Assembly (NCBI GenBank): GCA_018292915.2
Contig: JACVVK020000527.1
Span: 148,501 to 212,500 of the forward strand
From: Batillaria attramentaria
Taxonomy: Eukaryota > Mollusca > Gastropoda > Batillariidae
Direction of reading: 5' to 3'
Length of the DNA stretch: 64,000 nucleotides
Positions within the stretch are counted from its first letter, which is position 1; every line of letters begins with the position of its first letter. Under the pieces are notes generated by a model. It saw nothing but the letters and a program-made list of their open reading frames with translations. It ran no database searches and was not told the DNA's origin. A program made the position numbers and the translations under genes. Shown one piece after another: positions 31,040-40,731 of this stretch.

Positions 31040-31214
31040 GGGTGGGTGCGTGCGTGTTTGGGAGTTTAACGTCCTTTTCCACCACATACGGGTGATATCA
31101 AAGACGGGGCAACGATGAAAAAGCCAGCACAAATATTTGGCCCCAGCCGGGATACGAACTCACGACCCGAGCATTAGAAGTCCAGCGCTCTACCATTCGG
31201 CCACCCCAGTTCCC

Positions 31215-31250
<36 letters not shown>

Positions 31251-32279
31251 ATTTCAAATAGTTTTTATGCTGCAATTCTGTGAAGCTGGAAGGGAAAGTG
31301 GCCAGTCCAAGTACGCATTGACCTTTCTTTCTGTTACTAGTCACATGTTTCGCATTTCCATGAGCTGCCTGGTGTTATCTAGATATCGTGTGTGTGATGT
31401 GCAGACCGTGTGATGGCGTTCGACCCGCTGACGGCCACCCCGCGACGCACGTTCTCTATGGACAACAGTCAGCTGAAGGCACAGGGGGACACATTCAGGC
31501 CATACATCACATCTGTAGTGGTGACTTGCGGCGGATTATTTGTGATGGCAGACAATAACAACAAGAAGGTGAAGGTCATGGACAGTCGGACTCTGGCCAC
31601 GGTCAGCTCACTATCGCTAGCAGTGAAACCACGGGGCTTAGCCTTACTATACGATCACAATGTAGCCGTTACGTCAGACAGTGATGACGTCATCACCCTG
31701 ATTGCCGTCACCATGACGCGCCACCCTCCCCAACTCAGAGTTGTGCAACAGATCAAAACAGCCAGGGTGTACCAGGGTGTGGGGTGTGGGGGCAAGAACG
31801 GTACACTGGTAGTTAGTTGTGTCAAGCAGGATGAGCTGCCAGCCAGTATTGACGTCATATCACGTGCGGGACAATTGTTAAGGACGGTTGTTGACGGTCA
31901 CGTGTTGCGCAGCCTATGTAAACCTGTGTACCTGAGTGTAGTGGGGGGCATGGCCCTCGTGTCGGACCGTCACAATGACTCCGTGTTCAGGGTGGATCTG
32001 GCCACGGGCCGGGTGATGGCTACCCACACTCACAGTCAGTTAAAGCTTCCATACCAAGTGTCCGCTGACCGCTCGGGCAACCTCTACATCGCCAGTTGTG
32101 GTGGTCGCTGTGTGCTGGTGATGGGAGTTGACGGGCGGTGGCGGACGCTGCTCCTTGAGAGGGAACACGGGGAGGGGGAGTATGTGTGGCCTGTAAGTGT
32201 GACCGTTAGCAACACCGGGGTCGTGGTGGGTTGGTCTGGTGGTCTACAGTCTGTAGTGAAGGGGTTTGACCTGACATAG
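28358..32279 (+). CDS. Gene A: acyl-anchored, RHIM-like-motif, coiled-coil, NHL-like propeller protein (5 exons, 916 aa)
   Basis: Exons 28358-28398, 28833-29770, 29955-30113, 30242-30979, 31405-32279; all junctions GT/AG and in phase. Order: MGNCLSCLPCDCCR (Gly2 and Ser6 fit N-myristoylation, six Cys could be palmitoylated); about 15 tandem repeats of DVATASPVNDLVVTT (residues 36-240); Ser/Glu-rich linker; motif VNVGEMTIHIHV (about 306-317) and motif NHVGTLNIHHHA (about 360-371); charged coiled coil (about 385-500) with a helical extension to 625; beta-propeller (627-916) with SADRSGNLYIASC-type NHL strands. There is no RING, B-box or transmembrane helix. Coiled coil plus NHL-like propeller recalls TRIM-NHL proteins, but the N terminus differs. 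Function is unknown; the sequence suggests a membrane-attached scaffold or sensor. ATTAAA at 32401 is a possible poly(A) signal. Confidence 0.85.
28833..29770 (+). CDS. Gene A, exon 2 (15-residue repeats and motif 1)
   Basis: 938 nt. Begins CR-LAKRYQLVSVGELNS, a basic stretch after the Cys cluster, then about 15 repeats with 14-residue variants (DVATSPVKDLVVTT), a Ser/Glu linker and motif 1 at 29701-29750. Donor GTGAGC. The 219-codon antisense frame is a shadow of the repeats. Confidence 0.88.
28897..29514 (+). repeat. Coding minisatellite, 45/42-bp unit, about 15 copies
   Basis: Each unit encodes DVATASPVNDLVVTT. Four units lack one codon (ATSPV in place of ATASPV). Units are nearly identical at DNA level and remain in frame, so length can change without breaking the protein. 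Gene B has about six units. Confidence 0.95.
29701..29750 (+). other. RHIM-like motif 1 of gene A
   Basis: Encodes NQVNVGEMTIHIHVAR. Alternating hydrophobic and polar residues around a central V-G fit a short amyloid-type beta strand. Compared with the RHIM consensus [IV]-Q-[IVLC]-G-x-x-N-x-[MLI], positions V, V and G match, Q is N and the later N is T. Conserved in gene B at 37625-37672. Confidence 0.5.
29955..30113 (+). CDS. Gene A, exon 3 (motif 2)
   Basis: 159 nt: GSGNSASGDSTSLSQS, then GPGASINHVGTLNIHHH and AHQMPTDWQ. Acceptor TTCAG, donor GTCAGG. In gene B the equivalent sequence is fused to exon 2 without an intron. Confidence 0.85.
30047..30094 (+). other. RHIM-like motif 2 of gene A
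   Basis: Encodes SINHVGTLNIHHHAHQ, identical in all 16 residues to gene B (37739-37786). V-G-T-L-N matches the RHIM G-x-x-N spacing. It aligns with motif 1 as V-G-x-[ML]-x-I-H-x-H, so the protein carries two related copies. The His-rich strand could also bind metal. Confidence 0.5.
30242..30979 (+). CDS. Gene A, exon 4 (coiled coil)
   Basis: 738 nt. About 120 residues of Arg/Glu/Gln-rich heptads (RRADDRVRRLHRKLERE, EERLSNLQSELREERERGE, HEDEKRQQQEQVMTF) and then a less charged helical part with LCARVAAHV and DLIPEGDRDG. Same length as gene B exon 3 and about 90 percent identical. Donor GTATGT. Confidence 0.9.
30998..31250 (-). mobile_element. SINE A inserted in a (GA)n tract, gene A intron 4
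   Basis: GA runs (30998-31035 and 31217-31248) flank a full SINE A copy (31037-31215). The same SINE, orientation and GA setting occur at 39383-39598 in gene B, so the insertion predates the gene duplication. Confidence 0.9.
31405..32279 (+). CDS. Gene A, exon 5 (NHL-like beta-propeller, terminal)
   Basis: 875 nt, acceptor TGCAG. Begins DRVMAFDPLTATPRRTF; propeller strands such as GLFVMADNNNKKVKVMD, LALLYDHNVAVTSD, MALVSDRHNDSVFRVDL and SADRSGNLYIASCGGRCVL suggest about six blades. Ends VVKGFDLT and TAG. NHL-like folds bind proteins or RNA; the ligand here is unknown. Confidence 0.9.
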
Positions 32280-32494
32280 GCCACTCTCTGTCATTCCCAC
32301 CTCATTACCACCGCCACCAACCACTAATCATCAACATCCACGTCCTCCTCCTCATCTAACCCTCAGTTTACTTCTAACCCGGGCACAGTGGAAACGAAAT
32401 ATTAAATATGTTATTGCGGCTAAAAGTATCATATCATAGAAAACATCTTGTCTCCAAAATGTTATCTCATAATCGAGCTTATTCCATCTTTAGC
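32280..32494. other. Gene A 3' flank
   Basis: CCACC-rich sequence follows the stop; ATTAAA at 32401-32406 is a possible poly(A) signal. No further coding sequence seen. Confidence 0.5.
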
Positions 32495-32630
32495 AATAAT
32501 AATAATAATAATGAGTATTGTATGGGCGCTTTACCCAGTTTCATGAATCGGCTCAAAGCGCCGCCAACTGAACCCAACACGCAGGCTCACGTGAATCACA
32601 CGCATTCTCTCACACACTGGACACTACAAC
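32495..32630 (-). repeat. LINE-tail-like repeat with (AAT)n
   Basis: Inverted copy of 22865-23010: AATAATAATAATAATGAGTA, then GGGCGCTTTACCCAGTTTC, GGCTCAAAGCGCCGCC and CACACGCATTCTCTCACACAC. Confidence 0.65.
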
Positions 32631-32694
32631 CACGTGGTGCGAAGGGTCAGCTTATCTATTAAAATTTCGGACCAAACACAGTGATGTTGCGAGA

Positions 32695-33010
32695 ATTTTT
32701 TTTCTTCGGCGATTTAGCCGAAACAGCCATGAAAGTTTCGGCTTTTTACAGAAAGTTTCGGCTCTCTCTGCCGATTCAGTTTCACAAGTTTTTTGACTAG
32801 ATTCCCTACTGTTACGTGCTCCCTCCACCTCCACGAATTAAAGATGTTCTGTAGATACATATCCTCACCGAAAGTTGCGTTTTCTTGGAAATTATCATAA
32901 TCGAGCCGATTCACTCGTGAAAACTTCGGCTCGGCCAGCAGATTATCGGCTTTTTCAAAACAAAAAAATATTAAAAAATCGGCTTTTAGCCGAGATCCGA
33001 CCCCATACGA
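32695..33010. repeat. Sequence with repeated CGGCTTTT / AAAGTTTCGGCT motifs
   Basis: The motif TTTCGGCT recurs at about 32738, 32756 and 32925, with TCGGCTTTTTCAAAA and an inverted AGCCGAAAC / TTTTAGCCGAGA. It may be a degraded palindromic element; no end repeats could be fixed. Confidence 0.35.
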
Positions 33011-33199
33011 CATCCCTGAAACACAACGATCACAACATCAAAACAGAGCAACAAAGCAGCACAACACACAAAACAAAACAAAACAGAACAAAGAAACCAA
33101 AGGCCTAAAAACAAGCAAACAAACAAAGAAACAAAAAACCAGACAAGCAAATAAACAAAAATGCAACCAAGATAATAATAATAATAATAAAAATAATAC

Positions 33200-33905
33200 A
33201 GTCGAACACGCTTAAGTCGAATTCGCAGGGGAAATGGATTTTTGTTCGACGTATCCGAAGTTTGACTTATCCGTGACGACGGATAAGGTCGAATTTCGAC
33301 TCTAGCTTCGAGTTAAGCGAGTTGCACCTTTTCACCCCCTGATTCGATTTGGAAACTGAAATTTACTTTCCCTGGTCAACATGAACTTACTGCTGCTGCG
33401 TTGGTATAGTTCGCCTCCTTGTGTCATTTGCACCTGCTGTAAATGCACTGCGACCGTCTGAACAACATAGCGATTGCACCATCAGTTACCACAAGATAAC
33501 CCCAACCCTAAATCTAACCCTAAATCGATATAAGCAGGCGACCTCTACTAAACGAGTGTGGATGCGTTTGAATAGTTTGCCCAGTACGGCCCAGGGGTGC
33601 GAACTATACTGAGCCTTGCTGCTAGGATTTGTTATATTCAATACGCTCGTGTAAGCTGCCATATCATCGAATCTCCGTAGCTATTTTGTTCACTTTGAGT
33701 TCACTTTCAGTTCAGAGTATTGGCTTGGTCTTACCATAGTCACACATGCAATGCAGAGGTTTTGTTCTGACATGAAAGCGGCCTGGCACCAAACGGTGAT
33801 AAGTTTCCAGCCTATGTTTTCTTCTTCTTTTCTAGTTTCACTGACTCTTATTCTGCTTGTAAGATCAGCAGCGTCATCTGTGCGTGTGTGCGCGCGCGCG
33901 CGTGC

Positions 33906-33936
<31 letters not shown>

Positions 33937-34602
33937 CGCGCGCGCGCGTTCGCAGTCATATGGTCGCATGTGCTCAATAAATTCTAGTGCAACGTCATAT
34001 AAACACACGCAGTCACATAGCAGAAAGATCCAACTCTAACGGCACCAACCGGCAAACTCTCTCTCTCTCTTCCTCTCTCTCGCGCACACACACACACACA
34101 CATTTCACACACCAGGAATAACTCACTGCTTACCCTCCGAAACCGACGGCAAATCACCTTCTTAACACTGGCGACAGAAAACCTCACAGATCAGGGGCAC
34201 AGGGTCAGATCTCACGCCTAGCTCTGTTCTTGTACGTGTTTCTCGCCAATTTCGTGTTCTACCACCCAAGATAACCAGCCCTAAGGCCCGCAGGACACAT
34301 AACACTGTCAACCTGTACTTGCACGGAAAATGTTAAATCTCTGTGCAAGCCGTGTTTTGGAGCTGATGCATCAGACGGACAAAAAGAAATTCCCGTGCCA
34401 GCGACTGGTACGACTTATCCGAGGCTAAAATTGCAGATTCCGTTTGACATAACCGAGTTTTGACTTATCCGTTTTTGAGTACTCGTTCGACTTATCCGTG
34501 AAAAATTTAGTCATACAAAGAACAAGTTTTGCCGGGAAAAACGTTTTGCTTCGACGTATCCGAAGTTCGACTTAAGCGTGTTTGACTTAAGCGTATGGGT
34601 CT

Positions 34603-34604
<2 letters not shown>
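33200..34604. mobile_element. Pogo/Tigger-like non-autonomous DNA transposon, about 1.4 kb
   Basis: The left end TA-CAGTCGAACACGCTTAAGTC and the reverse complement of the right end (TTA-CAGACCCATACGCTTAAG) share CAG termini next to TA. Both ends carry repeated TCGACTTATCCG and TTCGACGTATCCGAAG blocks, inverted relative to each other. CAG-start termini with TA target sites are typical of pogo/Tigger elements. No transposase frame is recognised inside. Confidence 0.6.
33880..33948. repeat. Alternating (CG)n/(GT)n/(CG)n tract
   Basis: TGCGTGTGTG, ten or more CG steps, a GT run, then CG steps again: 69 bp of unbroken purine-pyrimidine alternation inside the pogo-like element. A strong Z-DNA candidate. 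Confidence 0.95.
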
Positions 34605-34648
<44 letters not shown>

Positions 34649-34696
34649 ATACAGTTTATATAGCGCCTGTCTGTTTTCTACGAAACACTCTTTGCG

Positions 34697-34744
<48 letters not shown>

Positions 34745-34800
34745 GAGTGCTGATGAAAAAGTGGTCGGACTACAGCTCGAAAGCTTGCCTAAAGAGATAC
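34604..34800 (-). repeat. LINE-tail-like repeat with (AAT)n and (CA)n
   Basis: AAT run at 34604-34646, ACAGTTTATATAGCGCCTGT, TGTTTTCTACGAAACACTC, CA run at 34699-34743, then AAAGCTTGCCTAAAGAG. Second copy of the repeat at 13499-13720. Confidence 0.65.
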
Positions 34801-35502
34801 AGATAAAGATTATAATGAGTAAAGCAGATGTCACGGCCAGTGTGTCAAAGCTTTGTCATGTTATCAGTAAGTTTGATACAGCTTGCCCTGGGTCTTTTTA
34901 GGACACAACCCATTTCCACAAGGTGCAATGTACTGTATTGTTGACAATATGCTGTAACGTCCTACTTAGGATTGGAAAGTCCACCGCCCCCAAACAATCG
35001 CCAAATATCTCTCCTTCTCGTGATATATGAGGCATAATTATATTTCTTCACTTCGGTGTAACTTTTCAAAGAATACCCGAGGGGTATTTTTTTCTTATTT
35101 GCTTCGGAGTATTTGTACCTAAGATTACTGCAGCCTTGTGTTTTCTTTGAATGCTTCGTGTTTCTTTATCTTCTTCAGTGTTTCCCTTTTAACTCTCCCT
35201 GTACTGAGGTCCCCATTTGGGGTCGTCACGTTCAGAACTCTTGACTGCAGAGGTACGATTTGTGGGATCGCCTACTTTCTATTTTTCACTGACAATTTTG
35301 TTCAGTCGTCACATCAATGACATTAAGTGCAGAACTAAATAGTGTTAGCAGAAAAAAAAAGAGTTCCTATCGGTCAAAGGGAAAAACTATCTATTAGTAT
35401 GCTACTTGGAAAAAAAAACACACTCTCAGAACGGAGAGAGTTAATGATAATAATACAACACGAAGAACTCCTGTGATATCTTTGAAAAAAAAAGGCACTA
35501 TT
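34801..35502. other. Intergenic sequence between genes A and B
   Basis: No gene, RNA or clear repeat recognised apart from short A-runs. Confidence 0.5.
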
Positions 35503-35667
35503 GGTGGGTAGAGCGGGTGTTTAAAAGTTTAACGTCCTTTTCCGCCACGTATTAGCGATATCAAGAAGGAGCGACGAGAAATAAGGCCAGCACAAATATC
35601 TGGCCCCAGTCGGGATTCGAACTGAGGACCCGAGCATTGAAAGTCCATTCGGCTGTCCTGGCTCCCC
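35503..35667 (-). mobile_element. tRNA-derived SINE, family A
   Basis: Diverged copy (GTTTAACGTCCTTTTCCGCC, GATTCGAACTGAGGACCCGA) missing part of the head around box A. Confidence 0.8.
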
Positions 35668-35829
35668 GAAAAGTCATCGCATAACGTAAGGTCAACATGG
35701 GCTTGGCAACTCATCCCATATCTTAGTATGTCAAAGATGTAGGTGAGGGGTTTTTCCATTTGTCATTTAGTCTGCGAGCGATGTTAGTGAAGTATTTCCG
35801 AAAGTTTTCATCTTGTGTGACTTTTCAAA

Positions 35830-35870
35830 ATGGGCAACTGTTTGTCATGTCTTCACTGCGACTGTTGCCG
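35830..35870 (+). CDS. Gene B, exon 1 (acylation anchor)
   Basis: 41 nt coding MGNCLSCLHCDCC plus two bases, donor GTAAGT. Start context TTTTCAAAATGG. Confidence 0.85.
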
Positions 35871-38800
35871 GTAAGTGTTCTTATATGTGTGGAATATGTC
35901 TGTTTGAATGTCTAAACATACGGGATTGCAATTGTTCAATGATTGCTCAACATCTGTATCTGCGTATGTTACGTATTTACTTTAGTTTGACCATGTCTGT
36001 TTGCTTACCTATCGGGGAGCCGGGAAAGCCGAATGGTAGAGCGATGGACTCGTCGCGGGTCGTGGGTTCGAATTCCGGCTGGGGCCAAATATTTGTGCTG
36101 GCCTTTTTCTCGTTGCCCCGTCTTTGATATCACCCGTACGTGGTGGAAAAGGACGTAAAACTCCCAAACACCCACCCACCCTTGCTTATCTATCGTTAGC
36201 GCTTACTCGGATGATGCGAACTTGTTTATTGAGCCTAGGAGATGATACGTTGCAATATTTGCTGTATATGCGCTTAGTATTTATCTTTGATTTACCTAGT
36301 TGTAATTGCTATTTGTTTTCTACGCTTTTTTGTAATCGGGAGTTCGAGAAATTAGCATTGAAGGTGCAGCGTCTCCTGCATGTCCTGGGTTTATACCGCC
36401 CCGTAAACCAGTTTGCATCCTTTGTCCAACGTTACATTTTTTTCCATGTAGTGCAGGCACACTCAGCCGCGAATTAGTCTTTGTGGCTTTGACGGCTTTA
36501 GGCCCTAAAAACTAACTCACTCACTTACTCGTATGATGGGTGTTTGAACACGTGTTTGATATTTCCGTGTGTTTGTTTGGCGTTAGCACATGTATTTGTT
36601 ATATTAAAAAATTGAATTGAAAATAGTGTATTCATCCCTTCATGCCTGTTGTGATGTTTGTTTGATGTCAGTACATGTTCATTTGACGTTTTAATAATTT
36701 TGTTTTGTGGTGGAACGTGTTTGTTTGATGTTTTACATGTTTGTTTGATGTTTTATGTTTGGTTGATGTTTTATATGCTTGTTTGACGTTTTATATGTTT
36801 GTATGTTTGTTTGATGTTTTATATGTTTGTTTGATGTTTTATATGCTTGTTTGACGTTTTATATGTTTGTATGTTTGTTTGATGTTTTATATGTTTGTTT
36901 GATGTTTTATATGCTTGTTTGATGTTTTATATGTTTGTTTGATATTTTGTATGTTTGTTTGTTGTTTACGAGTTTGTTTAATGTTCGAACATGTTTATTT
37001 GATGTTTGCAGTGTTTGCACATGTTTGTACATGTTAGTTTGATGTTTATGCCAGTGTCCTTATTTCTATAACAGCCAAGCCAGACGATATCAGCCTGTGT
37101 CCCCTTTCAGTGACACTGAACGTCTATCTACATCCAGCCGAGAGGACAGCAAAAATATTACCACCGCTGACGTGGCTACATCCACGTCACTAACTGATTT
37201 AGTTGTCAGTCATGACGTGGCTACAGCACCACCGGTGAATGACCTAGTCGTCACTACTGACGTGGCTACAGCATCACCGGTCAATGATCTTGTCGTCACT
37301 ACTGACGTGGCTACAGCATCACCAGTGAACGATCTAGTCGTCACTACTGACGTGGCTACAGCATCACCAGTGAACGATCTTGTCGTCGCTACTGACGTGG
37401 CCACAGCATCACCAGTGTATAACTTCGTAGAACTGGTGAATGTTGGAACGTTCACATCCGAGGATCAACTCAACATCGTGCAGCAACTGGCATCGGCCTC
37501 TGACACGGAACAGACCGCCGTAAAACGTGTCTCCTCTTCCGAGAGCGATTCAGAGTTAGAGAGCGAGCCTCACCACCAGGTGGAGACACCATCCAGGCAA
37601 GACGCGACAGGTGTTGCCCAGTGCAACCAGGTGAACGTCGGTGAAATGACCATTCACATCCACGTGGCCAGTGTAAGCGCCAGCGAAGAGTCGGTCACGG
37701 AACCTGAAGGTGAAAGGTCAAGGTCGGGTCCTGGAGCCAGCATTAACCACGTGGGGACTCTCAACATCCATCATCATGCTCATCAGATGCCAACCGACTG
37801 GCAAGGTGAGGGTTAATATATTCTTTTTATCAACTTTGTTGGTGTATGAATTGCCCCCCCCCCCCCCCCCCCCCCGTGTATCTCACTCTCACTGTTCATA
37901 TTTACACCCCACCCCCTCCCCCAAGTCATGTTTCAGGTTTGATTTCATACACCTGTTTGCTTGAAATGGCTTTATTCTTTAACTTGTATTCGTTATGATT
38001 GGCTCGTTTTTCCCTTAAAGGTCTGCAATCTCAGCAAAAAGCCGCAAACATAGCGTTTTTTAAAAACTGCAACTCTTTCGACTGTGTATAATCCAGGCAT
38101 CTCTGTCACAGTTGCAGAGTTTTCAGCGCTTCGGGGACCCTTATAAAACCTAGAGCACGAGTTCCCCGTGACATTATTTGGCTTTTGGTCAGTGAACGAG
38201 ACACATCGCTACAGTGTCTAGCGGATGTTGAGTGCTGCACGATCTTTCTCGCTCAGTGTCAAAACGCAAACTGAGCTGTGAAATCAGGCTGCCCTTGGCT
38301 TTTATTGGGGTTTCAGGGACGCTGAAAAGTCTGCAACTGTGACAGAGTTGACCGTGCTTGCACGGTCGACTCTGTAAACATTTTTCACACTTCGGAAAGC
38401 TTTTTTTGGGAGCTAGATCTTTAAGATGCTTCGTAGGATTTTTTTTTTGGCTATATTTTGTTTTTGTTTTGCTTTGTTTGTTTCCTTCTATCTTTTCACA
38501 TGTTTTGTTTGATTTTCTTTCATCTATTCCCCCCCCCCCCCCTTTCTTCCAGTCGGAATATATTATCTTGATAGAAAAGCCTGTGTATTTGTCGTATCAT
38601 GGGTGTTTTAAATTTGTTCTTACAAAGGAGACACCAACGTCCTGATTGCCCGCGTGGACTGGGAGGCTGAGCGGGAGAGGGCGTGGTCCCAGACACTGGA
38701 GATGGAGAGACGACAAGCAGACGACAGAGTGAGACGACTACACCGAAAACTTGAGAAAGAGAGAAGAAAAGCTGTCGAGAGAGTAAGGTCCCTTGCTGAA

Positions 38801-40586
38801 TGTTACATCAGGGAGTGGGGAGAGGACGTTGTAGAGAGAGAAGAGGAGAGAGCCAGGGATCATCAACAGTTTATGGATCAGCTGACGGAGGTCCAGAGAT
38901 CGGCAGAAGAGAGACTGAGCAACTTGCAGAGCGAGCTGAGGGAGGAACGGGAAAGAGGGGAACAGCGACTGGCAGCCATGATGGAGCAACACGAAAATGA
39001 GAAGAGACAGCAGCAAGAACAGGTCATGACCTTTGTGCTCCGTGTGGAGGGCCAAGTCCGACAACTGTGTGCAAGAGTAGCGGCCCATGTAGACGGCAGG
39101 CGACTGCAGACAGTAGTTCAGCGTTTGTTTGATGAGTTTAACGTGCGTCTAGTGGGTTTGGACTGTGGACTTCAATTTCTCCTTAATGCCCCGGTCGCGC
39201 AGTGGGTGAGCGTGGTGGAGAGACACCTGGAAATCCAGCGAGTGCTGTCAGACCTGATACCGGAAGACGCTAGAGAGGGGGTGACGTGGGCGGAAGTGAC
39301 GCAGTGTGGAGAGAGCTTCCAAGACGTCGACCTACAAATTGGCCGTGCACTTCCAGAAGGCGTAGGTACGTACCTTCACAGGAGAGAGAGAGAGAGAGAG
39401 AGGGTGGGTGTGGGTGAGTGTTTAGGGGTTTAACGTCCTTTTCCACCACATACGGGTGATATCAAAGACTGGGCCACGATGAAAAATCCAGCACAAATAT
39501 TTGGCCCCAGCCGGGATACGAACTCACGACCCGAGCATTAGAAGTCCAGCGCTCTACCATTCGGCCACCCCAGCTCCCCGAGAGAGAGAGAGAGAGAGTC
39601 TATCTGTTAATAGTTCTTACTTGAAGTCCATGTAGACAGTGACAAAGAGAGCGTCTGTCACATGTTACGGCAGATCACATGTTCTGATCCCGGGCGCTAA
39701 ACCTTGTATTTTGTGGTGTGCAGATCATGTGATGGCGTTCGACCCGCTGACGGCCACCCCGCGACGCACATTCTGTATGGACAACAGTCAGCTGACGACA
39801 CAGGGGGACGAGAAGAAACCAAACATCACATCTTTAGTGGTGACTCGTGGGGGGTTACTAGTTTTGGCAGACAATTACAACAACAAAGTGAAGGTCATTG
39901 ACAGTCGGACTCCGGCCATCGTCAGCTCACTATCGCTAGGGGTGTCACCGTGGGGCCTGGCCATACTACACGATAAACTGCTGGCGGTGACGTCAGACAG
40001 GGATTACGTCATTCACCTGATTGACGTCACCGCCCAGATCCGAGTTGTGCGACAGATAAAAACAGGCAGACAGTACCGGGGTGTGGGCTGTGGTGGGGAG
40101 GACGGGACGATGGTAGTAAGTTGTTATAAACGCGATAAACTACCGGCAAGTTTAGACATAATATCACGTGACGGACAGTTGTTGCGCACGGTTGTGGACG
40201 GTCACGTGTTGCACGGTTTAAGCAAACCTCAATATTTGTATGTTGTGGGGTCCGTGGCCCTAGTGTCGGACGGTCACTCTGACTGTGTACACCGGGTGGA
40301 TCTGGCCACGGGCCGGGTGATGGCCACTCACACTCACGATCAGTTAGAGTCTCCATACCAAGTGTCGGCTGACCGCTCCGGCAACCTCTACATCGCCAGT
40401 TGTTTGGGTGGTTGTGTGCTGGTGATGGGGGTTGACAGGCGGTGGCGCACACTGCTCCGTGGGGAGGAACACGGGGAGGGGGATAATGTCTGGCCTGTGA
40501 GTGTGGCCGTTACCGAGACCGGGGTCGTGGTGGGGTGGCCACGTTATGGTGCAGGTTCTGTAGTGACGGGGTTTGACCTCACGTAG
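35830..40586 (+). CDS. Gene B: tandem paralogue of gene A (4 exons, 790 aa)
   Basis: Exons 35830-35870, 37075-37805, 38628-39365, 39724-40586; all in phase with GT/AG. Same order of parts as gene A: MGNCLSCLHCDCCR anchor followed by basic QARRYQ; about six 15-residue repeats (residues 46-134); Ser/Glu linker; motif VNVGEMTIHIHV (about 200-211) and motif NHVGTLNIHHHA (about 238-249); coiled coil with helical extension (258-503); NHL-like propeller (505-790). Differences: nine fewer repeats, no intron between motif 1 and motif 2, and a shorter linker. Coiled coil and motifs are nearly identical to gene A, the propeller less so (for example the segment after VTRGGLLVLADNYNNKVK). Different propellers on a conserved core suggest divergence in ligand. 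Function unknown. Confidence 0.85.
36015..36181 (+). mobile_element. tRNA-derived SINE, family A
   Basis: Sense copy in gene B intron 1, from GGGGAGCCGGGAAAGCCGAA through GGGTTCGAATTCCGG to CACCCACCC. The head is altered near box A (GATGGACTCGTCGCGGG). Confidence 0.85.
36590..37050. repeat. 20-bp T/G-rich minisatellite in gene B intron 1
   Basis: Variants of TTTTATATGTTTGTTTGATG recur through the interval, with higher-order repetition of about 80 bp (36770-36850 against 36850-36930). It ends just before the exon 2 acceptor. Confidence 0.85.
37075..37805 (+). CDS. Gene B, exon 2 (repeats plus both motifs)
   Basis: 731 nt, acceptor TAACAG, donor GTGAGG. Repeats occupy 37169-37437. Motif 1 is at 37625-37672 and motif 2 at 37739-37786, in one uninterrupted exon. 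Confidence 0.88.
37169..37437 (+). repeat. Coding minisatellite, 45-bp unit, about 6 copies
   Basis: Encodes DVATASPVNDLVVTT units; the first and last are degenerate. It shows no 42-bp variants, unlike gene A. Confidence 0.93.
37625..37786 (+). other. RHIM-like motifs 1 and 2 of gene B
   Basis: NQVNVGEMTIHIHVAS and SINHVGTLNIHHHAHQ, separated by about 22 residues. They are unchanged relative to gene A while the spacer between them has diverged in length and sequence, which points to selection on the motifs. Confidence 0.5.
37850..37875. repeat. Poly(C) run
   Basis: At least 20 consecutive C residues, 45 bp after the exon 2 donor of gene B. Its length is likely unreliable in the assembly. 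Confidence 0.9.
38097..38352. mobile_element. MITE-like element, about 256 bp, gene B intron 2
   Basis: CTCTGTCACAGTTGCAGAG then TTTTCAGCG at the left is mirrored by CGCTGAAAAGTCTGCAACTG then TGACAGAG at the right. Just outside the right end is a CCGTGCTTGCACGG palindrome. No coding capacity. Confidence 0.7.
38628..39365 (+). CDS. Gene B, exon 3 (coiled coil)
   Basis: 738 nt, exactly as in gene A. HQQFMDQLTEVQRSAEERLS is identical to gene A over a long stretch, so this exon has changed least. Donor GTACGT. Confidence 0.9.
39383..39598 (-). mobile_element. SINE A inserted in a (GA)n tract, gene B intron 3
   Basis: GA runs at 39383-39401 and 39579-39598 flank the SINE at 39403-39578. Shared with gene A intron 4. 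Confidence 0.9.
39724..40586 (+). CDS. Gene B, exon 4 (NHL-like beta-propeller, terminal)
   Basis: 863 nt, acceptor GTGCAG. DHVMAFDPLTATPRRTF to VVTGFDLT and TAG. Several loop positions differ from gene A (for example SLGVSPWGLAILHDKLLAV), and it is four residues shorter overall. Confidence 0.9.
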
Positions 40587-40678
40587 GTCATTCTCTGAAA
40601 GACACACCTCGCCATCACCGACATTCACCTCCTACTAAATGATGATGATCATCACCACCACCACTACACACCTCCCAC

Positions 40679-40731
<53 letters not shown>

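Noticed and set aside
33493..33530. Interstitial telomere-like repeat (CCCTAAATCTAACCCTAAAT)
   Set aside because: Only two or three imperfect CCCTAA units, inside the pogo-like element; too short to support.
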